A program made the position numbers and the translations under genes. Source: an uncultured Clostridia bacterium (GTDB lineage Bacteria > Bacillota > Clostridia > Monoglobales > Monoglobaceae). From it: a stretch of 30,902 bases of DNA. This document shows positions 8,603 to 16,891 of this stretch, in pieces. The stretch is from assembly GCA_910580105.1 (NCBI GenBank), contig CAJTWN010000016.1, positions 1-30,902 on the forward strand. Direction: 5' to 3'. Numbering within the stretch: position 1 is the first letter of the stretch; every line of letters starts with the position of its first letter. The notes under the pieces are model-generated. The model saw only the letters and a program-made list of their open reading frames with translations. It was not told where the DNA came from and ran no database searches.

Positions 8603-9364
8603 ATGCATATGTTTAACGAGCAAATTACGATACAAGATACGGTCATGGTAATGAACAAGCGGTACAAAGGACATAAATTTGTGCAGGAAAGCCGCCCCTT
8701 TGACACGCTGATATATGTCTATAAGGGGATGCTTGATATTTCTGTTGATGACCAAACCTTCCGCGTTCCGTCTAAAAACTTAATTTTTATTCCCCAAAAT
8801 TCCTATACCGTAACGGATTATTTATATAAAGAAAACGCCGCACTGTGTATCGGACTAAAACTATGCGGCGGGCAAAGGGCTGCTGTACAAAACCCCATGG
8901 TCTTTGAACTCAGCACTGCCGCCCATGCACAGGCCTTACTGCTGGAACTGATCCATTCAAATTTATGTTCAGACAGATTTTTTCGGATAGCAAAAACCTA
9001 TGAACTGCTTATGGCCATCAACAAAAGCTCACTGCACATGGACCACCAATTTGCACGGATCCTGCCCGCCTACGAGGAAATCAATTTGCATTACAACAAA
9101 AATGTTAAAATCAGTGAATACGCAAAGATGTCCGCAATGTGTGAGACTTTATTCAGAAAATTATTTTATGCTTATACGGGCAAAACACCCATAGCCTACA
9201 GAAATTTCCTGCGTCTCACCCATGCGGACGAACTCATCAAATACGGCGACTATACGGCCGCCGAGGCTGCTGAAATTGTGGGGTTTAACAATTTTTCCTT
9301 CTTTTGCAGAGAATATAAAAAATTGTTTGGCACCTGCAGTTCGTACAGGATCCGAAAAACATAA
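8603..9364 (+). CDS. AraC-family transcriptional regulator
   Basis: This 253-aa protein has an N-terminal cupin-like sensor region (about 10-110; FDTLIYVYKGMLDISVDDQTFRVP is the typical barrel strand pattern). A C-terminal AraC/XylS double helix-turn-helix follows (about 150-253). The first HTH includes NVKISEYAKMSAMCETLFRKLF, and the second ends with AAEIVGFNNFSFFCREYKKLFG, a close match to the AraC signature. Such proteins usually activate sugar-related genes on ligand binding. The divergent transporter and the downstream GH39 and PL8 genes are plausible targets, by inference. The first ATG (8603) is preceded by GGTGAT with 6-base spacing; an internal ATG two codons later is a minor alternative. 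Confidence 0.88.
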   Translation: MHMFNEQITIQDTVMVMNKRYKGHKFVQESRPFDTLIYVYKGMLDISVDDQTFRVPSKNLIFIPQNSYTVTDYLYKENAALCIGLKLCGGQRAAVQNPMVFELSTAAHAQALLLELIHSNLCSDRFFRIAKTYELLMAINKSSLHMDHQFARILPAYEEINLHYNKNVKISEYAKMSAMCETLFRKLFYAYTGKTPIAYRNFLRLTHADELIKYGDYTAAEAAEIVGFNNFSFFCREYKKLFGTCSSYRIRKT

Positions 9365-9424
9365 CTGAAAACTATAGAATTTGACACCACTTTTATTACA
9401 ATTGGAAACAGAGGTATATTGAAA

Positions 9425-10165
9425 ATGATACAACCAAATGAACGCATTGACGATTTGCAAATTGACGGTCTTCGCCTGATTCAAAATCCAGACTGGTTTT
9501 GTTTCGGTGTTGACGCAGTTCTCCTGGCACACTTCGCCGCACAGGGAATAAAAAAAGACGCCGAGGTGCTGGACCTTTGCACCGGAAACGGGATTATTCC
9601 CCTGCTCCTTACAGCAAAATCCAGCGCCCGGAAAATTTGGGGGCTTGAAATCCAAAACCCCGTCTGGGAAATGGCCTGCCGCTCGGTAAAACTCAACCAT
9701 CTCGGCGAAAAAGTCAGCTTACAGTGCGGTGATTTAAAAAATGCCGCCACACTTTATGGCAAAAGCCGTTTTGATTATATTACCTGCAATCCCCCTTATA
9801 AAGAAAACGGCGGCGGTCTCCCCTGCAAAGATGAAATCGTAACGCTTGCACGGCATGAAATCCTCTGTACCTTAGAAGATGTTTTCTCCGTATCCGAACA
9901 GCTGCTAAAGCCCGGTGGGAAATTGGCCATTGTACATAGGCCGGAACGGCTTGCCGACATGATTACCTATATGCGCAAATATCATATCGAACCCAAGCGG
10001 CTGCGGTTTGTACACCCCGCACCAAAAAAAACTGCCAATATGATCCTAATTGAAGGCGCCCGCCAGGGTAAACCCAAACTTTTTCTCGACCCGCCGCTTT
10101 ATGTCTACGATGCGCCGAATGTTTATTCTGAAGAAATCAATCAAATCTATGGAAGGAAAATTTAA
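9425..10165 (+). CDS. trmN6: tRNA1(Val) adenine-37 N6-methyltransferase family (TrmN6/YfiC-like)
   Basis: This 246-aa protein is a class I SAM-dependent methyltransferase. AEVLDLCTGNGIIPLLL (about 43-59) is the SAM-binding loop, and DYITCNPPYKENGG (about 115-128) is the NPPY motif used by amino-group methyltransferases. The opening NERIDDLQIDGLRLIQNPDWFCFGVDAVLLAHF is characteristic of the YfiC/YabB group that modifies A37 of tRNA1(Val). The ATG at 9425 is 9 bases from AGAGGT. A TTG at 9419 is in frame but only 3 bases away. It is followed at once (1-base gap) by rsmI, the same pairing seen in Bacillus (yabB near yraL/rsmI). Confidence 0.88.
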   Translation: MIQPNERIDDLQIDGLRLIQNPDWFCFGVDAVLLAHFAAQGIKKDAEVLDLCTGNGIIPLLLTAKSSARKIWGLEIQNPVWEMACRSVKLNHLGEKVSLQCGDLKNAATLYGKSRFDYITCNPPYKENGGGLPCKDEIVTLARHEILCTLEDVFSVSEQLLKPGGKLAIVHRPERLADMITYMRKYHIEPKRLRFVHPAPKKTANMILIEGARQGKPKLFLDPPLYVYDAPNVYSEEINQIYGRKI

Positions 10166-10166
10166 A

Positions 10167-11015
10167 ATGAGCGGAAAATTATTTTTATGCCCAACCCCTA
10201 TCGGCAACCTCGATGATATAACATTGCGTACCCTGAACGTCCTGAAAAGTGTTGATTTGATTGCCGCTGAGGATACCCGTGTCAGCATCAAATTATTAAA
10301 TCACTTTTCGATACAAAAACCTCTGACAAGTTACTATGAACATAACAAACGGGAAAAAGGCAGTTACTTACTTGAAAAATTATTAAACGGTGAAACCATC
10401 GCCATCATCACCGATGCCGGTATGCCCGGCATCTCTGACCCCGGCGAGGATCTGGTCCGCCTTTGCATCCAAAACGGAATCCCGGTGGAGGCGCTTCCCG
10501 GCCCTTGTGCCTTTGCCACCGCACTGGTGGCCTCCGGCCTGCCCACCGGGCGGTTTGCTTTTGAGGGATTTCTGACCACCAACCGCAAAAACCGGCTGGA
10601 ACATCTGCAGGCAATCTGCGAAGACACCCGCACCCTGATCTTCTATGAAGCGCCCCACAAACTGCTCTCCACCCTAAAGGATATGGAGCAGGTTCTCGGT
10701 GACCGCTCCATCGTACTGGCACGGGAACTGACCAAAAAGTACGAGGAATACCGGCGCACCACCCTTTCTGCGGCCATCGCCCACTATAGCGAGACCCCGC
10801 CCAAAGGGGAGTTTGTCCTCATACTGCAAGGCGCCGACGCTGAAGAGTGCCGTGCCCGGCAGATGGCAGAGCTTCCTTCTTGTGAAGAACTTCTGCGTAT
10901 CTATGCCAAAGGGGATCTCCGTGCCAAAGAATTGACCAAAAAGGTCGCCGAAGAGCTGAAGATTCCCCGACGGGAAGTCTATGATACCTATCTGAAAATC
11001 AAAGAGACACTGTGA
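10167..11015 (+). CDS. rsmI: 16S rRNA 2'-O-ribose C1402 methyltransferase RsmI
   Basis: This 282-aa protein belongs to the tetrapyrrole-methylase superfamily. The N-terminus LFLCPTPIGNLDDITLRTL (about 5-23), AAEDTRVSIKLLNHF (about 33-47), TDAGMPGISDPGEDLV (about 82-97) and EALPGPCAFATALVASG are RsmI signatures. It methylates the ribose of C1402 in the decoding centre of 16S rRNA, working with RsmH, whose gene is also in this window. The start is the ATG at 10167, after AAGGA in the end of trmN6; a longer frame from 10050 only overlaps the upstream gene. The gene ends at a strong hairpin shared with the convergent fusion gene. Confidence 0.95.
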   Translation: MSGKLFLCPTPIGNLDDITLRTLNVLKSVDLIAAEDTRVSIKLLNHFSIQKPLTSYYEHNKREKGSYLLEKLLNGETIAIITDAGMPGISDPGEDLVRLCIQNGIPVEALPGPCAFATALVASGLPTGRFAFEGFLTTNRKNRLEHLQAICEDTRTLIFYEAPHKLLSTLKDMEQVLGDRSIVLARELTKKYEEYRRTTLSAAIAHYSETPPKGEFVLILQGADAEECRARQMAELPSCEELLRIYAKGDLRAKELTKKVAEELKIPRREVYDTYLKIKETL

Positions 11016-11056
11016 ACATCTGCTTACCATGAGGCAAAACAATTTAAAACATACAA

Positions 11057-11088
11057 AAGCGCAGACAGAAATCAATCTGTCTGCGCTT
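11057..11088. terminator. Bidirectional terminator between rsmI and the MNT-HEPN gene
   Basis: A perfect 13-bp stem (11057-11069 with 11076-11088, core AGCGCAGACAGA) has a 6-base loop. On the plus strand it is followed by CATTTATCATT; on the minus strand it runs into CTTTTGTA. It stands between two convergent stop codons (11015 and 11100) and can serve both. Confidence 0.88.
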
Positions 11089-11099
11089 CATTTATCATT

Positions 11100-11777
11100 C
11101 TACCGCACTGCCGATAACTTGTGCAGTAATTCATCAAACAGTATGATGTGCCCCCCGGCAATACGGGAAAAAATTTCCTCTGCCTCTCCATCATCATAAA
11201 TATGGGAGGTCGTATTTCTATCCCGCAAAATTTGCAGCCATCCATCTTCATCGGTAATCAGCTGATTACGATAAGCCTCCCCCATTACATTTTTGGGATT
11301 ATTTATATCTGATACCTCCAATGTTAGCAGATATTCCCGCACGGTTTTCCATGCAAGTTCACTTGTAAATTCAAATCGCTGAATCACTCCATCCCGCACG
11401 GTTAAACTGTTATTCATTTGCGCTTCCTCCAATGCCTCATGCAAGCGTGCCACAGCATTTTGGAAATTATTTAACTTAATCTGAAACTTATCCATGAGGA
11501 TCACCCCATCCCGTAAAATATGATGATACAATTCTGAACCTTTATGCCTCTTCTCAATAAATACAACATCAATCTTATGAAATGTATCTATACACTCTAA
11601 TTCATTTCGGAACAACACCTGCTCTCTCCCTGTAAGAGCAGGGGCAAAAATCGCAATATCGTAGTCACTTTGCGGTTCATGATCCTGTCTTGCCCTGGAT
11701 CCAAACAACACTACCTTTTGAATCGCCTTATATTGACCGGCAATTCTCTGTATCTGCACGAGTACTGCATCCTTCAT
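11100..11777 (-). CDS. Fused MNT nucleotidyltransferase and HEPN (HepT/HI0074-like) protein
   Basis: One 225-aa chain joins two parts normally encoded by separate genes. Residues 1 to about 95 are a minimal nucleotidyltransferase: VVLFGSRARQDHEPQSDYDI contains G26-S27, ten residues, then D38-Y-D40, which is exactly GSX10DXD, and IDVVFIE supplies a third acidic residue (Asp70). Residues about 97-225 are an all-helical HEPN/substrate-binding domain ending in LRDRNTTSHIYDD. There R187-N-T-T-S-H192-I-Y194 fits RX4HXY, the HepT RNase motif. In MntA-HepT pairs the MNT antitoxin AMPylates the HEPN toxin at the tyrosine; HI0073/HI0074-type pairs look alike and are less understood. The ATG at 11777 follows GAGGGG. 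The ORF opens 33 bases earlier but without a site. The gene is monocistronic, with its own promoter. Confidence 0.85.
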   Translation of the reverse strand: MKDAVLVQIQRIAGQYKAIQKVVLFGSRARQDHEPQSDYDIAIFAPALTGREQVLFRNELECIDTFHKIDVVFIEKRHKGSELYHHILRDGVILMDKFQIKLNNFQNAVARLHEALEEAQMNNSLTVRDGVIQRFEFTSELAWKTVREYLLTLEVSDINNPKNVMGEAYRNQLITDEDGWLQILRDRNTTSHIYDDGEAEEIFSRIAGGHIILFDELLHKLSAVR

Positions 11778-11800
11778 ACGTTCACACCCCTCATGCGCAT

Positions 11801-11829
11801 AGTATATCATACTTCTATTCGTCCGTCAA
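11801..11829 (-). promoter_or_regulatory. Strong promoter of the MNT-HEPN fusion gene
   Basis: TTGACG (11824-11829) and TATACT (11801-11806) are exactly 17 bp apart on the minus strand. The -35 lies inside the last codons of the upstream PBP gene, so the fusion gene is transcribed independently despite a tight junction. Confidence 0.8.
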
Positions 11830-13848
11830 TCCGCCAAACACTGTTTCGGCCAGGGGAAGGACATAATGGCTTCCGCCCCGTTCTTTTACATCCTCAACCA
11901 TAAGCACAGCCAGCCTTGCGTCTTCATCCGCTGTATCTACTGTAAATGCGTTAAACCATCCCAATTCTGTCCCGGTTGTATCGCTTTGAGAGGCTTTGAT
12001 TTCCGCCGTTCCGGTCTTTCCTGCCAGTGTCTTCCCCTGTATTTGCGCAGAATGTGCGGTTCCGCCCGCATCTTCCACAACCTGAATCAGATCATTTTTG
12101 ATTTCATCTGCAATCTCTTTGGATATTACCCCTTCTATAATGAAAACATTTTCAGGCTTTTCCGTCTTTATCAAATACGGCGCAATCATATTGCCTTCAT
12201 TTACAAATGCAGAATAAATTGAAGCCATATGCACAGGATTCACCAGCATTGCACCCTGTCCGAATCCACTGTCTGCCAGATTGATTTCACCGGAAAACTG
12301 CTGTTCACTCCCAAAAGAGGAAGCATCCAATCCAAATGTATACGGGAAGCTTTCATCAAAACCAAAATTTAAAAGCTGTCCGCGCATATCTTCTGCCCCG
12401 ATTTTTAATGCCGCCTTGGCAAAATAGATATTGTCTGAGTATACCAATGCGCTGCGCAGATTTGCTGTGCCTCCGTACGCTTTGAGCGTGGTCACATAAT
12501 AATCGCCCCAGCTGGTATCTTTCTGCCAGGAGCGGCCGCTGTGTCCAAAATCTTCATCCGCTGTAAATGCACCGCTGGAAAGTCCGATTGCGGCCGTCAG
12601 CGGTTTCATTGAAGACCCCGGACAGAACGTTGCTTTGAACCGGTTGTACATTGGTTTTGCCTCGTCCTCGTTCAAAGTGTTCCATTCCCCGGTGCTCATT
12701 CCCACCACAAAGGCATTGGGATCATAGGCCGGCGTACTCACAAGGGCCAGCGTTTCCCCTGTTTTGGGATTGATTACCACCGCACAGCCTTTGTCACTCT
12801 GCAATTTCTGATACAATGCCATTTGAAGATTTAAATCAATGGTCAGCTGAACATCTGTTCCATCCTTTGCTGATCTTGCAATAATGTCCCGTTTTTTCTT
12901 GCCGTCTTTATCGGCAATGTAAATTTCACAGCCGTCTACTCCGCGCAGAATATCCTCATAAAGACTTTCAAGGCCAACCTTGCCGATTACGCTGGCGGAC
13001 GTATATTCCTTATCCGCATACTTTTCAAGGTCTTCTGCCGTGACGCTCTGCACATATCCGGTCAGATGTGCTGCCGCACCACCCGTTGGATAAACCCGCG
13101 CATCCACATCTGTGATCATTACGCCCGGTATTTCCAAAAGTTTTTTCTTCATTTCTCCATTCCCCTTGGAAATGGTTTTTATCGGCACAAAAGAATCCTC
13201 TTTCACCCAGCCGGCGCCCAATTTTGTTTCCATACTTTCTTCTGAAACCATCAAAAGCTGTGCAAGTGCGGCAAGCGCTGTCTTCCTATCCTCCGGCAGT
13301 TTTCCGGGCACAATCCCCACCGAATCTGCCGTCCCGTCTTCTGCCAGCACATTGCCTTCCCGGTCAACGATACGGCCGCGCTTTCCTTTTTCCGTCTTAA
13401 CACGGACTTTATCCTCTTTCAGCAAATCAGGAAAAATCAAACTGTCGTCCCAAACAAGGGCATATCCATACTGTTTATCTCTCACAAATGCCGCCCGGTT
13501 ATCAAACGTAACCTTTCCGCCGGACGTGTCCATGGTCGTAGAATAGGACACCAGCTTTTTTCCATTCTCACTGCCGCTGTCTGTGACAGAAATGGAAATA
13601 TTCCGTGCAGAGATCCCATCATAAATATTTTTGTTCCGGCTCACAAAATCTTCCTGTGCAATCTGTTCTTTGCTGTCAGCATCAATTCTTTGATACATTT
13701 CTTCATAATTCCCAGCTTCAATCAGCTGCATATATGCCGTCAAAACCTCTTCCGGCTTCGGTACAGAGAAAATATGCACCAGTGTCAATCCCCCTGCCAA
13801 CACCAGCAGGAGAATGCTAAAAACAATCATAATTTTCCTTTTCTTCAT
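11815..13848 (-). CDS. Class B penicillin-binding protein with MecA-type N-terminal domain (PbpC/PBP2a-like)
   Basis: This 677-aa protein has one N-terminal membrane anchor (about 6-26). An NTF2-like MecA_N domain follows (about 30-140, beginning PEEVLTAYMQLIEAGNYEEMY), then a PBP dimerisation domain (about 150-325) and a transpeptidase domain (about 345-675). The active-site motifs are all present: S412-S-M-K415, S471-D-N473 and K611-T-G-T. It crosslinks peptidoglycan outside the membrane. Homologues are B. subtilis PbpC (PBP3) and staphylococcal MecA; the domain plan alone does not show beta-lactam resistance. The ATG at 13848 follows AGAGGTG by 6 bases. The track frame begins at a GTG three codons earlier, inside that site. 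It is divergent from the SipL-like gene. Confidence 0.93.
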   Translation of the reverse strand: MKKRKIMIVFSILLLVLAGGLTLVHIFSVPKPEEVLTAYMQLIEAGNYEEMYQRIDADSKEQIAQEDFVSRNKNIYDGISARNISISVTDSGSENGKKLVSYSTTMDTSGGKVTFDNRAAFVRDKQYGYALVWDDSLIFPDLLKEDKVRVKTEKGKRGRIVDREGNVLAEDGTADSVGIVPGKLPEDRKTALAALAQLLMVSEESMETKLGAGWVKEDSFVPIKTISKGNGEMKKKLLEIPGVMITDVDARVYPTGGAAAHLTGYVQSVTAEDLEKYADKEYTSASVIGKVGLESLYEDILRGVDGCEIYIADKDGKKKRDIIARSAKDGTDVQLTIDLNLQMALYQKLQSDKGCAVVINPKTGETLALVSTPAYDPNAFVVGMSTGEWNTLNEDEAKPMYNRFKATFCPGSSMKPLTAAIGLSSGAFTADEDFGHSGRSWQKDTSWGDYYVTTLKAYGGTANLRSALVYSDNIYFAKAALKIGAEDMRGQLLNFGFDESFPYTFGLDASSFGSEQQFSGEINLADSGFGQGAMLVNPVHMASIYSAFVNEGNMIAPYLIKTEKPENVFIIEGVISKEIADEIKNDLIQVVEDAGGTAHSAQIQGKTLAGKTGTAEIKASQSDTTGTELGWFNAFTVDTADEDARLAVLMVEDVKERGGSHYVLPLAETVFGGLTDE

Positions 13849-13878
13849 TCGCAGCACCTCTTTTCATTTGTTTTCTGT

Positions 13879-13907
13879 AGTATACACCCATTTTCTCTAA
13901 AAAGCAA
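13879..13907 (-). promoter_or_regulatory. Promoter of the MecA_N-type PBP gene
   Basis: TTGCTT (13902-13907) and TATACT (13879-13884) are separated by 17 bp on the minus strand, about 30 bases before the ATG. Confidence 0.7.
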
Positions 13908-13992
13908 GTTGCAAGTGTTTGTCATGATTTTATTGATGGACACATATATATAAGCAAAAGAATACTTTATATTACGAAGTGAGGTATGTGTT

Positions 13993-15543
13993 ATGGAAGT
14001 AACCTTAAGCAAAGAAAGCATCAACACCGCCGAGGTGCTGTGCACCAAATACAATCAAACCTTGGTGGAAAGCGACATCATTGTGCCGGATGTAAAACCG
14101 GATATTGCAAAAATCCTTGACGTCAACGGCACCGTCAGCATGACACAAAAAAACATTCAGCAGGATAAGGCATACATACAGGGCACTGTAAAAATCACCG
14201 TTCTATACCTGCCGGACGGCGACGTTGTGGGCCGGGTCAAAAGTCTTACCGCCACCCAGGATTTCAACCACACCATTGATGCCCGCGGTGCAGAACCGGA
14301 CATGGATCTCTATGCCGAAGCCGAAGCGGAAAGTTTCGACTATAGCTTAATCAACAGCCGGAAACTCAATCTCCGCTGTGTACTTGGCATCGGCGCTAAG
14401 ATAAGCAAACCTTCACGCCTTGCGGTTGCCGCATCCGTTGACGGAGACCAGCCCATCGAAGTGAAGTGCGAAAAGCTCCGGGTGATGAATACCGCCGCCT
14501 ATGCAAACAATCAGATTGTTTTGCGGGAACAGCTTGATCTTCCGGCCGGAAAACCTGCCATCGGCGAACTATTGAAAATTACTGCCTGCCCTGTTTCCAT
14601 GGAACTCCGTATGATGGAGAAAAAAGCAGTTGCAAAAGGCCAGGTAAACTTCTCGACCCTCTACAGCGCTGACGATGATAAAGGTTCTATTCAGTTTATG
14701 GAACATACCATTCCATTCACAGAGATCCTGGACGTGGACGGCGCCATCGACGATATGGAGGGAGACGTTGAATATACAGTAAAGGATTTGTTCTATGACA
14801 TCAAAGAAGACAATGACGGTGAACCCAGAATCCTCAGCGTAGAACTCATTCTTGAAGCTGCTGTCCGCGGCAATGAAGTGATGGAGATTGCCGCCATCTC
14901 AGATGCGTATGCCCTTAAAGGCGATGCAGAACTGAACAAAAAACGCTTCCCCATCGAACAGCTCATCGACAATTCTACCGGACAAATCCCGATAAAAGAC
15001 AGCGCCCATACACCGCCAATGCTTCCGCCAATCATGCAGTTATGCAATCTTTCAGCAGTTCCAAAAATTGACCGTGTTACTGTCGAAGATGATACCATCA
15101 CTGTCCACGGTGTTATTGACAGCAATATTCTTTATATGACCGCTGACGAAAACACACCTATGTGCAGTTTTAAACACAGCACTGAATTTTCAAAGGAATT
15201 CCAGATGCCCGGCGCTGACCGGAATACCGTCTGTGATACCAAAGTCATGCTCGATCATGCTGGTTATACCCTGACAAACGGCGGTATTGATTTGCGCTTT
15301 GTATTGGATATCTCCATCAAAGCCGTCAAAACCGGTGATGTGGAATTGGTAGACAATATAACTCTTACCGAAACTGAACAGCCTGCCGAATCATGTATCA
15401 TCCTTTATTTTGTACAGCAGGGGGATACCCTGTGGGACATTGCAAAACGGTACCGTACAACCGTTGAACAAATTAAAAAGGAAAATGGCTTGGACAGTGA
15501 CCTTATTAACATCGGCCAGCAAATTAAAATTATGCCGAGATAG
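13993..15543 (+). CDS. SipL-like spore coat/cortex morphogenesis protein (DUF3794 + LysM)
   Basis: This 516-aa soluble protein has no signal peptide. Two DUF3794 (SipL/SPOCS) regions are visible: one near 30-150 (VESDIIVPDVKPDIAKILDVNG is a hallmark) and a second from about 190 with TEILDVDGAIDDMEGDVEY. A related stretch near 350-455 may be a third. A C-terminal LysM follows at about 470-514 (YFVQQGDTLWDIAKRYRTTVEQI). C. difficile SipL has DUF3794 regions and a LysM and binds the coat ATPase SpoIVA on the forespore surface; that role is inferred. Expression would be expected from the mother cell, but I find no convincing sigma-E promoter in the 144-bp divergent gap. GAGGT lies 7 bases before the ATG. 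Confidence 0.9.
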   Translation: MEVTLSKESINTAEVLCTKYNQTLVESDIIVPDVKPDIAKILDVNGTVSMTQKNIQQDKAYIQGTVKITVLYLPDGDVVGRVKSLTATQDFNHTIDARGAEPDMDLYAEAEAESFDYSLINSRKLNLRCVLGIGAKISKPSRLAVAASVDGDQPIEVKCEKLRVMNTAAYANNQIVLREQLDLPAGKPAIGELLKITACPVSMELRMMEKKAVAKGQVNFSTLYSADDDKGSIQFMEHTIPFTEILDVDGAIDDMEGDVEYTVKDLFYDIKEDNDGEPRILSVELILEAAVRGNEVMEIAAISDAYALKGDAELNKKRFPIEQLIDNSTGQIPIKDSAHTPPMLPPIMQLCNLSAVPKIDRVTVEDDTITVHGVIDSNILYMTADENTPMCSFKHSTEFSKEFQMPGADRNTVCDTKVMLDHAGYTLTNGGIDLRFVLDISIKAVKTGDVELVDNITLTETEQPAESCIILYFVQQGDTLWDIAKRYRTTVEQIKKENGLDSDLINIGQQIKIMPR

Positions 15544-15599
15544 CAAACATAAAAGAGCGGGAGCCCTGCGAAATCCACATTTCAAAATGGGCATCCGTA

Positions 15600-15623
15600 G
15601 GGGCGACCCTGCGTGGTCGCCCG
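15600..15623. repeat. Hairpin repeat GGGCGACC-N6-GGTCGCCC
   Basis: A perfect 8-bp stem (15601-15608 with 15615-15622) preceded by CGTAG and followed by CG. Sequences of this type recur between genes in many gut Clostridia (recollection of the family, not a search). It lies between the convergent SipL-like and ftsZ genes, separate from the terminator that follows. Confidence 0.6.
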
Positions 15624-15644
15624 AAAACAATTGGCGTTTTACCG

Positions 15645-15680
15645 CGCAAAAAAGAAGGTCTCCCGCGAGACCTTCTTTAT
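15645..15680 (-). terminator. Rho-independent terminator of ftsZ
   Basis: A perfect 12-bp stem (15651-15662 with 15667-15678, core AAGGTCTC/GAGACCTT) has a CCGC loop. On the minus strand it continues into TTTTTTGCG. It lies 12 bases past the ftsZ stop. In the plus direction the U-tract is poor, though it may also slow transcription from the SipL-like gene. Confidence 0.88.
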
Positions 15681-15689
15681 CTTCTATAT

Positions 15690-16835
15690 CTATTTATTTC
15701 GATTTCTGAGGAAAACAGGAACATCAATGCCGTCATCTTCGCCAAATTTACTGAACAAACTGGATGAAGGCGCTTTATCCGCAGTATTCTTACCGGCAGA
15801 AACCGATGGTGCAGACTGAGAAGAACCCATATTTCCAAACAAGCTGGTGAATGAATTTTCCTCTTTCTGTCCAACAGGAACCTTTCCTCTGAATCCGGTG
15901 GCAATAACTGTAACCTGGATCTCATCGCCCATATTTTCATCAATAATGGCACCGATGATAATATTCGCATCTTTATCCGCAGCCTCTTCAACCTGTTCAG
16001 CCGCAGTCTTCACTTCAAGGATACCCAGGTCGCTGCCGCCGGTAACATTCAGGATAACGCCCTTTGCGCCTTCAATGGTTGTTTCCAGCAACGGGCTGTT
16101 AATTGCCTTTTTCGCCGCTTCTTCTGCGCGGTTTTCGCCGGTTGCACTGCCAATGCCCATATGTGCAAATCCGGTATCCTTCATGATGGTCTTAACGTCT
16201 GCAAAGTCAAGACTGATCAGACCCGGACGGGTAATCAATTCAGAAATCCCCTGCACGCCCTGGCGCAGAATTTCATCCGCCATCTTGAAGGACTCGGTCA
16301 ATGGCGTCCGGTTTTCAGCAATTTCAAGCAATTTATCATTGGGAATAACCACCAAGGTATCAACACAACCCATCAGGTTTTTAATCCCTTCATCACTATT
16401 TTTCTGTCTTGCTTTTCCTTCAAACCAGAATGGTTTGGTCACAATACCAATCGTAAGTACACCCATCTCTTTGGCAACTTCAGCGACAACAGGAGCTGCA
16501 CCTGTTCCTGTACCGCCGCCCATGCCGGCAGTAACAAAGACCATATCTGCCCCCTGCATCGCCTGCGCAATTTCATCACGGCTTTCTTCCGCTGCCTTTT
16601 TACCGATTTCGGGAACAGCGCCTGCCCCTAAACCTTTCGTGATTTTTTCACCAATCTGTATTTTCCGGCCAGCCTGTGACAACGTCAAATCCTGCTTATC
16701 GGTATTGATCGCAATAAATTCAACGTATTTCACATCTGCCTCGATCATTCTATTGACAGCATTATTTCCGCCGCCGCCAACACCAACTACCTTGATTTGT
16801 GCGGGGTTTGTGTTTTCTGTATCAAACTGGAACAC
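15690..16835 (-). CDS. ftsZ: Cell division protein FtsZ
   Basis: This 381-aa tubulin-like GTPase forms the Z ring. IKVVGVGGGGNNAVNRMI (about 14-31) and the tubulin signature GGGTGTG (106-112) give the GTP site. NxDFADVKTIM-type sequence (SLDFADVKTIM, about 209-219) is the T7 region that completes the catalytic site of the next subunit. A short linker (about 320-366) leads to the conserved C-terminal peptide DDGIDVPVFLRNRNK, which docks partners such as FtsA or SepF. The start is a GTG at 16835 with AGGAGG 7 bases upstream. The gene is last in the cluster, with no ftsA beside it, and has a long upstream leader with its own candidate promoters. Confidence 0.98.
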   Translation of the reverse strand: MFQFDTENTNPAQIKVVGVGGGGNNAVNRMIEADVKYVEFIAINTDKQDLTLSQAGRKIQIGEKITKGLGAGAVPEIGKKAAEESRDEIAQAMQGADMVFVTAGMGGGTGTGAAPVVAEVAKEMGVLTIGIVTKPFWFEGKARQKNSDEGIKNLMGCVDTLVVIPNDKLLEIAENRTPLTESFKMADEILRQGVQGISELITRPGLISLDFADVKTIMKDTGFAHMGIGSATGENRAEEAAKKAINSPLLETTIEGAKGVILNVTGGSDLGILEVKTAAEQVEEAADKDANIIIGAIIDENMGDEIQVTVIATGFRGKVPVGQKEENSFTSLFGNMGSSQSAPSVSAGKNTADKAPSSSLFSKFGEDDGIDVPVFLRNRNK

Positions 16836-16891
16836 TGTTCTTCCTCCTATCGTTTACCTTAGCTTATTCTCTCACCGTATACTATTCACAC

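Noticed and set aside
9381..9424. TTGACA at 9381 as a promoter for trmN6
   Set aside because: No acceptable -10 hexamer lies 16-18 bp downstream, so the promoter could not be supported.
11866..12222. Plus-strand open frame of 118 codons opposite the MecA_N-type PBP
   Set aside because: Antisense to the transpeptidase domain; Cys- and Arg-rich composition is typical of a shadow frame.
13921..13970. Possible sigma-E promoter (GTCATGAT and CATATATA, about 14 bp apart) before the SipL-like gene
   Set aside because: Neither hexamer matches the sigma-E consensus well enough in this AT-rich stretch; left out as a feature although such a promoter is expected.
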